A DNA stretch of 7,514 nt from Thermoplasmata archaeon (GTDB lineage: Archaea > Thermoplasmatota > Thermoplasmata > SG8-5 > JAGLSY01): NCBI GenBank assembly GCA_023137005.1, contig JAGLQE010000122.1, forward strand, positions 1 through 7,514, given 5' to 3'. The notes under the pieces are model-generated. The model saw only the letters and a program-made list of their open reading frames with translations. It did no database searches and was not told the origin of the DNA. Made by a program: the position numbers and the translations under genes. Positions 1 to 6,340 of this stretch are shown here, piece after piece (position 1 is the first letter of the stretch; each line of letters opens with the position of its first letter).

Positions 1-410
1 ATATCCTCATCTTGTGGGGGGTCTTCAGCTTCGGTCTTATCATCGTCAACAGTTAAGGATTCGTCAGTTATATCTCCGCCAATGGCACCCGTGTCCCAAT
101 CACCAGTATCCTCGGCGGCCAGGTCTTCGTCTTCTGGCCCATCATCTGGTGTGCTACTTTCTTCTTCCAGGTCAATGACCAATCCTTCATCATCGTCATC
201 TTCAACAGGGTCTGGCTCTGTTGGAGGAATATCATCACCAAGATCGTCAAGGTCCAGCTCACCCAGGTCCAGGGTTTCCAGATCATCGATCTCCTCATCT
301 TCAATGACCACATCATCATCAATGATCGGTAGTTCAGCTCCGCAATTATCGCACATGACCAGTTCATCATCGTAGGTCAATGTCTGGCATATGGGGCAGA
401 TCCTATCCAT
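1..410 (-). CDS. Acidic zinc-ribbon protein, partial (C-terminus beyond the left edge)
   Basis: Reading left from ATG 410-408, the frame stays open to the window edge: 136 codons with no stop. An in-frame TAG at 416-414 makes this ATG the earliest possible start. The N-terminus has two CxxC knuckles (C5-P-I-C8 and C20-D-N-C23), a short zinc ribbon. From about residue 30 the chain is low-complexity: by hand count 57 of 136 residues are D or E and only two are K or R, with many D/E-L pairs and Pro, Gly, Thr and Ser. It looks like an intrinsically disordered anionic linker. The start is 12 nt past the stop of the upstream membrane-protein gene, with only a weak GGTGG motif between, so translation may be coupled. 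No signal peptide is visible, so it is probably cytoplasmic or anchored by an unseen C-terminus. Function unknown. The reading frame is firm; the zinc ribbon is well supported. Confidence 0.85.
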   Translation of the reverse strand, partial: MDRICPICQTLTYDDELVMCDNCGAELPIIDDDVVIEDEEIDDLETLDLGELDLDDLGDDIPPTEPDPVEDDDDEGLVIDLEEESSTPDDGPEDEDLAAEDTGDWDTGAIGGDITDESLTVDDDKTEAEDPPQDED

Positions 411-422
411 GTTCTACCACCA

Positions 423-1103
423 TCATTTGCCACCTCTCTCTATGAGTCTGGCCATCTTATTGCTCTTCATTCGTTTCATAACAATGAACAATGCACCTAT
501 GAGGGCACATATCGCGGATATCCCGATAGGAATGACCACATCTTCACCATCCCATACTGGGGCTATCTCATAATCTGCTGAGAACGGACCCTGATAACCA
601 CATCTAGCCTCCCTCATATCATAGGCATCTATCTTGATCACTTCACCAGAGAATGGATATAGAGCGAAGGTGACATTGAGTCCAACAGAATCTATCGCAT
701 TATCCGGATTCCAGGGTGCTATGTCTACGGGTTCATAGTAGGATTCGTCCTCGTTCCAATAGCTACCCACATTCTCGACCCAGTCTATTACAGCGATGGT
801 AGAATCGAGGCTATTATACTGCTTGTAGGTTATATTACAGATCTCGTCACCGTGTCCATCCAATACCACCAAGGTAACATTATAGATGTCATTCCATCCA
901 TTAAGGTCCTTCAGAGAGACATGGACCATTATCATGCCATTATGGTCATCAACAAATATATCCACCCAGGAGGGGGGGTCATTGGACACTCCTATATCCC
1001 CATTTGTTCCCGGAGCGATATAAACAAAGGCCAAGCTGGTTATTATAAGGAAAACGAATATCCGCTTTATAAATCCCCTTCTTGACTCCACCCCTGTACG
1101 CAT
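423..1103 (-). CDS. Secreted-type single-pass membrane protein, 226 aa, unknown function
   Basis: I do not recognise a family. The N-terminus is a signal peptide or anchor: basic residues (R8, R9, K13, R14), then a hydrophobic core at about 15-30. Residues about 36-185 form a hydrophilic, aromatic- and Asp-rich ectodomain with alternating hydrophobic stretches (for example 57-64 and 75-81), suggesting a beta-sandwich. It has three N-glycosylation sequons (N75, N90, N143) and cysteines at C89 and C168. A TM helix spans about 189-209, followed by a basic tail (KRMKSNK, ending RGGK), giving N-out/C-in topology. The ATG is preceded by a good SD (AGAGAGG, 1117-1111). The 74-nt gap upstream holds its own possible TATA box. 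It lies between another type I membrane protein and the acidic zinc-ribbon gene. Topology is confident; the role is not known. Confidence 0.88.
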   Translation of the reverse strand: MRTGVESRRGFIKRIFVFLIITSLAFVYIAPGTNGDIGVSNDPPSWVDIFVDDHNGMIMVHVSLKDLNGWNDIYNVTLVVLDGHGDEICNITYKQYNSLDSTIAVIDWVENVGSYWNEDESYYEPVDIAPWNPDNAIDSVGLNVTFALYPFSGEVIKIDAYDMREARCGYQGPFSADYEIAPVWDGEDVVIPIGISAICALIGALFIVMKRMKSNKMARLIERGGK

Positions 1104-1110
1104 AGGATAC

Positions 1111-1117
1111 CCTCTCT
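1111..1117 (-). promoter_or_regulatory. Shine-Dalgarno site of the 226-aa membrane protein gene
   Basis: The minus strand reads AGAGAGG followed by 7 nt (GTATCCT) and ATG at 1103. It is a strong purine SD at normal spacing and supports the chosen start. Confidence 0.6.
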
Positions 1118-1153
1118 TTGGTTAAAATCGGGTTGTGTTACATATCCCTTAAT

Positions 1154-1167
1154 GATATATATTAATT
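1154..1167 (-). promoter_or_regulatory. Candidate TATA box for the 226-aa membrane protein gene
   Basis: The minus strand reads AATTAATATATATC in the 74-nt gap between the two membrane-protein genes. An archaeal start about 25 nt downstream would fall near 1135, leaving a roughly 30-nt leader containing the SD. The motif fits a TBP site, but AT-rich spacers produce such matches by chance, and read-through from the upstream gene is equally possible. Confidence 0.4.
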
Positions 1168-1177
1168 ATCCAAGGAA

Positions 1178-2599
1178 CTAAACCCATTTCTTCTTTCTCC
1201 TTCTTCGACCTTTTCCTCCCTTCTTCTCTTCTTTTTCCTCTTTCTCTTTTTGTGCTGCCTTTGTTTTACGGTCATTATACAGCATTAAAGTGAACAGTGA
1301 TACCATGCCAATGACTATCAGAACGATGGCTACCAGATTCAGCGGCCCCAATCCAATATCATCATCTGGCTCAAGAAAGGTCTTCGCCTTGATCACTATG
1401 GTTGTGGTGAAATCCCCAGTGGTCAAGAGATCATCTGTCTCGGCAATGAACTTGGCATAGACAAGCATGGATGGCTGGCCCCTGGGAGGGGCGGATGAGC
1501 AATTTACCTTGGCGATGATATGAGCCTCTGTGTCATTCGCTACCTTTGCATAGACTGGCGGGCTCACCTCCACGTCATCCATGAACAGCTCGACCAATGT
1601 GAGTTTAGTTAGGTCCAGTGAGATATGGCTATCCTTGGTCCCGGTAAGGTACATGTCCAGCTCCAGTTCATCATTGAAGCTTGCCACGATACGGCTCTTA
1701 TACTGGACCACCAGGCCGTTCATCTGGAATATGTCATATCCCGGGCGTGCGACCTTGACAATGACATTGAAGGCAGCTTCTGGAGCCAGTATGAAGGATA
1801 TCATTGCAGGGGTCACGAGCATCTTTGGCTCACCATGGATCCTGCCCTTGACCGTGAACTCCCTTGGGCTCCATTTCTCTGCCTGGAACTGGATATGATG
1901 GGTCCTTTCTTCTCCAACATGAGTTATGCCAGTAGAGTTGGTCGTGGTGAACAGGCTGTCATAATCATCATAAGATATGTCAAAGTCCATCGGCACATTG
2001 CCCGAGTTCTTTGTCGTGAAGTAGGAATTATTTTGTGGATCATCCGGAGCCCAGGAATCTATGAAACCCGTGATATAGGGGGCGATATTGAAGTAGAAAT
2101 TGGGGCCAGAGAAGGCTATACCGGATCTTGGTTCTTCAAATATGACGGTCTCAGTCCATTCCTCAGCTCCATCCACCATTATGGAAAGCACCCACTGGCC
2201 AGGGGTTGCATTGGCCACGGTTCCCAAAAAGAAACAATATGTGTTCCCGTAAATAGTTGAAAGTTCAGGGTTTATGAAATCCGTGTAAAGATGATCATTC
2301 CAGGTGGAATTGCTGTAGGACCAGTGATATAAATTGGAGATATTGCCCGTAGAATGATTGGCAGAATCTGGCACGGATGAATAGGCTTTGATGCTTATAT
2401 TATCCGATGGGGCATTCAACCAGATGGTCAGATTATGCAATACACCCGCCACACAGATATCCATCCCATCTCTCTGTCTTAGAGCCTCACCTGCCATATT
2501 GATCTGAACATCATCCACGACCTGGGCCTCGGAAAAGACTGGGAGCACTGAAACAATAAAGAATAAACTGATCAATACTGCTATGTATTTTTTAATCAT
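1178..2599 (-). CDS. Sequon-rich type I membrane protein with polybasic tail, 473 aa, unknown function
   Basis: Residues 1-25 are a clear signal peptide (K3, K4, hydrophobic core 5-19, likely cleavage after S23-E-A25). Residues 26 to about 418 are an ectodomain with long beta-prone stretches; NSGNVPMDFDISY (198-210) resembles the start of a CARDB/NEW3-type beta-sandwich as seen in other archaeal surface proteins, though I cannot assign a family. It carries ten N-X-S/T sequons: N56, N67, N81, N86, N97, N130, N190, N221, N355 and N366. One TM helix covers about 419-441, followed by a cytoplasmic tail rich in K/E that ends in a basic run (RRRRKKK, 465-471) and WV. GGTGG (2608-2604) lies 4 nt before ATG 2599. 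The gene has a TATA-type promoter with palindromic boxes. It may be an S-layer-associated, adhesion or sensory protein; nothing in the sequence decides. Confidence 0.9.
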   Translation of the reverse strand: MIKKYIAVLISLFFIVSVLPVFSEAQVVDDVQINMAGEALRQRDGMDICVAGVLHNLTIWLNAPSDNISIKAYSSVPDSANHSTGNISNLYHWSYSNSTWNDHLYTDFINPELSTIYGNTYCFFLGTVANATPGQWVLSIMVDGAEEWTETVIFEEPRSGIAFSGPNFYFNIAPYITGFIDSWAPDDPQNNSYFTTKNSGNVPMDFDISYDDYDSLFTTTNSTGITHVGEERTHHIQFQAEKWSPREFTVKGRIHGEPKMLVTPAMISFILAPEAAFNVIVKVARPGYDIFQMNGLVVQYKSRIVASFNDELELDMYLTGTKDSHISLDLTKLTLVELFMDDVEVSPPVYAKVANDTEAHIIAKVNCSSAPPRGQPSMLVYAKFIAETDDLLTTGDFTTTIVIKAKTFLEPDDDIGLGPLNLVAIVLIVIGMVSLFTLMLYNDRKTKAAQKEKEEKEEKKGGKGRRRRKKKWV

Positions 2600-2636
2600 T
2601 TGTCCACCGATCTAGATGTTTTCGTTCTATACAGTT

Positions 2637-2662
2637 TAGTAATGCTATTTATAGCAATGCTA
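2637..2662. repeat. Paired 11-bp palindromic boxes bracketing the TATA element
   Basis: On the plus strand TAGTAATGCTA (2637-2647) and TAGCAATGCTA (2652-2662) match at 10 of 11 positions and start 15 bp apart. The right copy is a perfect 5-1-5 inverted repeat (TAGCA-A-TGCTA); the left has one arm mismatch. The TATA core lies between and partly within them, so a protein bound here would compete with TBP/TFB. This layout suits a repressor operator; regulator and function are inferred. Confidence 0.4.
2645..2654 (-). promoter_or_regulatory. TATA box for the 473-aa membrane protein gene
   Basis: The minus strand reads CTATAAATAG, a near-ideal archaeal TBP site. A start about 25 nt downstream falls near 2620, giving a roughly 20-nt leader that contains the GGTGG motif before ATG 2599. 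Two palindromic boxes flank and slightly overlap it. Confidence 0.6.
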
Positions 2663-2665
2663 ATT

Positions 2666-2695
2666 TGTTAATATGCATATTATGTTAATATACAT
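2666..2695. repeat. 13-bp direct repeat upstream of the membrane-gene promoter
   Basis: On the plus strand TGTTAATATGCAT (2666-2678) and TGTTAATATACAT (2683-2695) match at 12 of 13 positions with 17-bp periodicity. The first contains the palindrome ATATGCATAT (2671-2680). They lie just upstream of the BRE/TATA region, where archaeal activators often bind, but the very high A+T content makes chance repeats plausible. Confidence 0.35.
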
Positions 2696-2724
2696 TAACT
2701 ATACGATGTAACGATAAAGTTTGT

Positions 2725-2741
2725 TAAAGTATATATCTTTA
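2725..2741. repeat. 17-bp imperfect palindrome after nmd3
   Basis: TAAAG (2725-2729) and CTTTA (2737-2741) form a perfect 5-bp inverted repeat around TATATAT. It lies about 50 nt downstream of the nmd3 stop. It could be a second, distal TATA region for the membrane genes (the minus strand reads GATATATAC), a protein site, or chance in AT-rich DNA. No terminator-like T-run follows it. Confidence 0.25.
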
Positions 2742-2788
2742 TTGAATCGTCAAAGAGCCCTAATACCTATATCCAAAAGATGGGATGT

Positions 2789-3802
2789 TCATGCCAGAAA
2801 CAATTCATCATCCACGGAAACCACTGCCGTCTCCTCACCGTCTCTGACAAACTCATCTGGCAGTCTGATCGACACGGCCTTCATTGTTTCAGGGTGCAGT
2901 ATCTGTATCTCTTTCTCGGTGGAATGGATTATCACGGCCTGCTCGTGCAACTTGGCATCCGCCTTCACCCGGTATTTTTTAAAATGTTCGTACCGGACCT
3001 TGATCTTTCTCCATGTTGTGAGATCCTTGAGATATGCAAATCTCTTGGAGATGCTGGACACCAGATACATGTGTTTCCCATCACTCACCACATCCCCCTG
3101 CCTCAATTTGGCAAGTCTCAGAAGAAAGGTGTGTCTGTAAACGTCCTTACCATCCTTCTGGCCAAAGATGCTGGCGGTCTCTGTGATCTTGCCACCGAAC
3201 CTATGTTGCAACTCCCTCACAACTGCCTTGGAGAATTTGGTGGAACCCATATGATAGTCGGTCCCTCCTTTTACAACCGTTTCCTTTGTGATAAAGGCCA
3301 TACGGTCCGAGGAATGTTCCTCTATTTTCTTGAGAAGATAAGCAAGGACGCCCTCCTGTTCCTTTGGGGTAACTGGCCTGTCATCACCACGTATCTGGAT
3401 AATGGCCTCGAAGTAACCTCCCCGCTTTCTGCTACAGATATCACAGACATGATACTTAGTTCTCAATCTGAAGTTCAGAGGAACATCTATCTCGATGTCA
3501 TCGATGAAAATAATAATATTCAACTCAATGGTCTGTTCATTGGATTCATCCGGGAACTCGGGATAATCTATCAGGGGGTCCGTGACGATCGGATCGAACT
3601 CCAGATTGGATTCAATAAGGGACTGCATACCATCGAACTTGTTCACCCAGTGAGTGCTTCCGGTCCTGTAATCCCCACATTCCGTACACACCATCCTCGT
3701 AAGATGATTAGGGATACGGGCGAACTCCCGTTCCTTCCGAAAACAATCCTCGCAAAGGTTGGAATATAAATTTCCCTTTGCACCACATTTCAAACAATAC
3801 AT
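2789..3802 (-). CDS. nmd3: Archaeal NMD3 family protein (60S-export adaptor homologue)
   Basis: The 337-aa product has the NMD3 zinc-knuckle series: C3-x2-C6, C17-x2-C20, C39-x2-C42 and C120-x2-C123. The fourth pair is followed by the family's RKRGGYFEAIIQIRG stretch (125-139). Further family-type segments are KGGTDYHMGS (178-187) and YRHTFLLRLAKLRQGDVV (222-239), ending in a beta-rich C-terminal region. In eukaryotes NMD3 binds the large ribosomal subunit at the tRNA-exit side and recruits Crm1 for export; the shuttling tail is absent here, as in archaeal members, which presumably act in large-subunit assembly or quality control. The start lies 8 nt after the DUF424 stop, with AGGGG (3812-3808) as a modest SD, so it is co-transcribed with DUF424 and mcm. 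Length and motifs look complete. Confidence 0.95.
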   Translation of the reverse strand: MYCLKCGAKGNLYSNLCEDCFRKEREFARIPNHLTRMVCTECGDYRTGSTHWVNKFDGMQSLIESNLEFDPIVTDPLIDYPEFPDESNEQTIELNIIIFIDDIEIDVPLNFRLRTKYHVCDICSRKRGGYFEAIIQIRGDDRPVTPKEQEGVLAYLLKKIEEHSSDRMAFITKETVVKGGTDYHMGSTKFSKAVVRELQHRFGGKITETASIFGQKDGKDVYRHTFLLRLAKLRQGDVVSDGKHMYLVSSISKRFAYLKDLTTWRKIKVRYEHFKKYRVKADAKLHEQAVIIHSTEKEIQILHPETMKAVSIRLPDEFVRDGEETAVVSVDDELFLA

Positions 3803-3810
3803 CTTAACCC

Positions 3811-4152
3811 CTATAACAAGTATATCTGGACATGTGGGATGCCGTCTATCATCATGGCATTGTCTGGATCCACAAATCCTGCATCCGCGGCTATCGCGAT
3901 GGTCTTCTCTCCGAACAGGTTCATATTGCTGGCCTGACCCAGCATGATCTTGAGATCTTCCTCGGATACCTCCATACTGCCGAAGAAACCTTCAGATACG
4001 GTGACATTCATATCTCCATCCTTCAAGGTCTTGCCAAGTACATCAGCATCACATGCTGCAAGCACCGCATCGCCTCCACTCCTGTGCATCTTTGCAATTA
4101 TAATGATATCACAACCTGTGGTCATAGACCTTGCTGTAAACTGGCTTTCCAT
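3811..4152 (-). CDS. DUF424 family protein (conserved archaeal, unknown function)
   Basis: The small protein matches what I recall of DUF424 (COG2412): KMHRSGG, then LAACDADVLGKTL (32-44), a VSEGFFG segment (52-58), a helical GEKTIAIAADAGFVDP stretch (81-96) and the closing GIPHVQ (104-109). The biochemical function is unknown. The gene overlaps the end of mcm by 44 nt in another frame and stops 8 nt before nmd3, so it is translated from the same message. ATG 4152 has AGGGA (4163-4159) six nt upstream. An internal ATG at 4125 would give 104 residues and only 17 nt overlap, and fits the family's short N-terminus better, but lacks a well-spaced SD. The family call is confident; the exact start is open. 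Its place between a helicase and a ribosome factor suggests an information-processing role. Confidence 0.9.
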   Translation of the reverse strand: MESQFTARSMTTGCDIIIIAKMHRSGGDAVLAACDADVLGKTLKDGDMNVTVSEGFFGSMEVSEEDLKIMLGQASNMNLFGEKTIAIAADAGFVDPDNAMMIDGIPHVQIYLL

Positions 4153-6250
4153 TGACTATCCCTGATTGATATATCTGGCCATTCCGCCTCATCTGGTCAT
4201 AGAGCTTGATGGCCTCGGTCTCGGTTATGCCACGGTCAAGGGCCATGGATATATAATCATCTTCACTGAATCCTGCGGGACTCATTTTAAGAAGTTCGGA
4301 TATTATATTGTTCACCTCATTCATCCTGTCACGCAGGGCCTTGGGCTTTCCAGTCGAGATAACATCCGAGTCTATGGCTGAATAATCCCCCCTGCCAAGT
4401 ACTCTTGTGAAATAGACCTTGGTGATCCTAATTGCACGTTCTGCATCATCGATGGTGACCTCTTCACTCATCCGCCCCCGAGCACTGGCCTCGGCCAATC
4501 TTACAAAGGCCTCCAATTGCCTTGCGGTAATTGGAACTGACCCTTCTTCTCCCATCTTTCTCACTTCAAGATAGTAGTTCTTCAGAACTTCTATCGCGCT
4601 TTCCGTAAGTATGGGTTGTATCCTCTTGGCGGCATACACGTACTTCCTCAACAGGTCTTTCTCTATATCTGGCTCCTGGGCCTCGAGTAGATCTGCAAAA
4701 TCCTTGTCTATATCCTCATCAGCTCCTGTCTCGGCCTGTTCTCGATTCTGGATCATCTCACCCAGGAGATGTGATTTCAGGATATGGCTTGCTATCTTGG
4801 AATCAAGCTTTTCTCCAGGGATATCCATGAAGGGGAATATCATATCAAAACGTGATAGCAGTGTCATAGGCATATTGATCTGATCAAAGATATAATCATT
4901 GATATCAAAACGTCCAGCTTTTGGATTGGCAGCCCCCAGGACGGAACAACGTGATTGAAGGGTGGCATTTATACCTGCCTTGGCAACAGATATCCTCTGT
5001 TGCTCCATTGCCTCGTGCATACTGCTACTGGCTTCTTTGGTCATCTTATCCAGTTCATCGATACAAGCCAGACCTTTATCTGCCAGGACAAGTGCACCAG
5101 CTTCCAGCACCCATCGCCCATCCCCCTTTTCATCTTTTACGGCAGCTGCAGTCAATCCCGCTGCAGTCGATGCCCTACCTGATGCGAACACACCCCTTGG
5201 AGTGATCTCTGCCATGTAGCTCAATAATTGTGATTTCGCAGTTCCGGGATCTCCAACAAGCAATATGTGAATGTCACCTCTGATCTTTGTCCCATCCGGC
5301 ATCTTCTTGGCCACACCTCCGAACAATTGGAGGATAAGAGCTTCCTTCTCTATCTCCAGGCCGTATATGGTCGGAGAGATCGACCTGATCAATTTACTGT
5401 ATATGTCCTGGTCGGCGGCAAGGGCATCGATCTTCTCCTGCTCCTCATCGGTTATCTCGATCTCATCGAATTCCGCTTCCAGGACCTCGATACTGTTCAC
5501 CTCAAGATAGATATCAAAAAGTGTCATTGCCTCTCTGTTCTTCCGGTTCATCCGGGTCTTGAGAACACCATTCATGACTATCCGGTCACCAGGGAATGTC
5601 ATGCCAGTAAGGTCACCCTCTATCTCAGAGTAAAGGTACTGGGCCAGAGCCCCCCCGCGTAGTTTTTCAGGTCTTTCCTGGATCTCCACCCTCTGGGTGT
5701 CCAAGAAAGTAGATTGCTCGACAACAGGGACGAACCTTGTGCCGCCTTTCGGCCTGCCGCATCCTCCCCCATCAGAGGGGCATTCCATGGGCTCGTGGAG
5801 AATGACATCATCCTGAATTATCACAGAGTGAAATCCACATCTAGCACATTTGAAAACAGCCTTGTACATACGAGGTCTAACTTCAGATGCTCTTTTCACC
5901 ACTCCCTCTACCGAGAGGAAATTACCAAGATGCTTGCTCCGGATATTACGAACTTCCACCCTCAGGTCCTTGGGTATTCCCATCACCCTTAGATTGATCT
6001 TCACCCCTTCTTCCGTGGGTGGTACATACTCCAGAATGGCCTCTTCTCCGGCCTTCAACATCTTGTCTGGAGATGTGAGTAGCAGGGCGGACATATCGCT
6101 ATCGTAATGGTCGATGTGATCGAAGTTCACTTTCAGGCTTTTTTTATCGGGATAGATATCACTGATCTTCTTTATTTTTGGAATATAGTCATATTCCTCG
6201 AGGATCTCTCCCCACCTCTGTACCAGTGATTCATGTGTCTGCTCGACCAC
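4109..6250 (-). CDS. mcm: MCM replicative DNA helicase
   Basis: The 713-aa product is a complete archaeal MCM, the hexameric 3'-5' helicase that unwinds DNA at the fork. The N-terminal domain covers about 1-260, with a zinc site of C135-x2-C138, C157 and C164. The AAA+ core has Walker A GDPGTAKS (333-340), the helix-2 insert (about 360-385), Walker B ACIDELDKM (395-403), the presensor-1 hairpin (about 422-432), sensor 1 around N442, the arginine finger in SRFD (R467) and sensor 2 near R577. A winged-helix domain fills about 636-713. No intein interrupts the Walker A or other motifs. The start is GTG: GGGGGAG (6265-6259) lies 8 nt upstream, and an in-frame TGA at 6268-6266 excludes earlier starts. 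It heads an operon with DUF424 and nmd3, and has its own upstream TATA box. Confidence 0.98.
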   Translation of the reverse strand: MVEQTHESLVQRWGEILEEYDYIPKIKKISDIYPDKKSLKVNFDHIDHYDSDMSALLLTSPDKMLKAGEEAILEYVPPTEEGVKINLRVMGIPKDLRVEVRNIRSKHLGNFLSVEGVVKRASEVRPRMYKAVFKCARCGFHSVIIQDDVILHEPMECPSDGGGCGRPKGGTRFVPVVEQSTFLDTQRVEIQERPEKLRGGALAQYLYSEIEGDLTGMTFPGDRIVMNGVLKTRMNRKNREAMTLFDIYLEVNSIEVLEAEFDEIEITDEEQEKIDALAADQDIYSKLIRSISPTIYGLEIEKEALILQLFGGVAKKMPDGTKIRGDIHILLVGDPGTAKSQLLSYMAEITPRGVFASGRASTAAGLTAAAVKDEKGDGRWVLEAGALVLADKGLACIDELDKMTKEASSSMHEAMEQQRISVAKAGINATLQSRCSVLGAANPKAGRFDINDYIFDQINMPMTLLSRFDMIFPFMDIPGEKLDSKIASHILKSHLLGEMIQNREQAETGADEDIDKDFADLLEAQEPDIEKDLLRKYVYAAKRIQPILTESAIEVLKNYYLEVRKMGEEGSVPITARQLEAFVRLAEASARGRMSEEVTIDDAERAIRITKVYFTRVLGRGDYSAIDSDVISTGKPKALRDRMNEVNNIISELLKMSPAGFSEDDYISMALDRGITETEAIKLYDQMRRNGQIYQSGIVNGKPVYSKVYDHRL

Positions 6251-6258
6251 GCAATTAA

Positions 6259-6265
6259 CTCCCCC
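6259..6265 (-). promoter_or_regulatory. Shine-Dalgarno site deciding the mcm GTG start
   Basis: The minus strand reads GGGGGAG, 8 nt (TTAATTGC) before GTG 6250. With a TGA just upstream in the same frame, it fixes the non-ATG start. Confidence 0.7.
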
Positions 6266-6283
6266 TCATAATGGACTGGACAT
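6266..6283 (-). other. Possible leader mini-ORF (MSSPL) before mcm
   Basis: The minus strand has GGAG (6293-6290), six nt, then ATG TCC AGT CCA TTA TGA, ending directly against the mcm SD. A longer version from ATG 6295 reads MEILMSSPL. Both are in the mcm frame. SD, spacing and abutting stop would suit ribosome hand-over to mcm, but five codons is short enough to arise by chance. Confidence 0.2.
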
Positions 6284-6340
6284 GAGAATCTCCATATCCA
6301 ATAGCCCAATTCAAGGTAACGGCTTCGTAAACCATATGTT

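Noticed and set aside
68..370. 100-aa Met/Trp-rich ORF on the minus strand
   Set aside because: It is the out-of-frame reading of the same region (GATGATG read as ATGATG). It lacks a start near the upstream gene and breaks the CxxC pairs.
82..375. Serine-rich 97-aa ORF on the plus strand
   Set aside because: It is the antisense of the Asp/Glu codon runs in the acidic zinc-ribbon gene, whose cysteine motif, in-frame upstream stop and operon position make it the real frame.
1625..2260. 211-aa plus-strand ORF inside the 473-aa membrane protein gene
   Set aside because: It is also in codon register opposite the real gene; no signal, domain or promoter supports it, while the minus-strand frame has signal peptide and TM segment.
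2780..3769. 329-aa ORF antisense to nearly all of nmd3
   Set aside because: It lies in exact codon register opposite nmd3 and stays open because nmd3 avoids TTA, CTA and TCA codons there. It has no recognisable motif, and nmd3 carries the conserved cysteines.
4109..6250. Possible intein in MCM
   Set aside because: Archaeal mcm genes are common intein hosts, but Walker A, Walker B, sensor 1 and arginine-finger motifs are continuous and normally spaced.
6266..6295. TGA read-through joining MEILMSSPL to MCM
   Set aside because: A strong SD and GTG directly follow the TGA, and the MCM N-terminus from the GTG looks normal, so a leader or chance ORF is simpler than recoding.
6315..6333. Hairpin near the predicted mcm transcript start
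   Set aside because: Only two 3-bp stems (GGT/ACC and ACG/CGT) separated by mismatches; too weak to call a structure.
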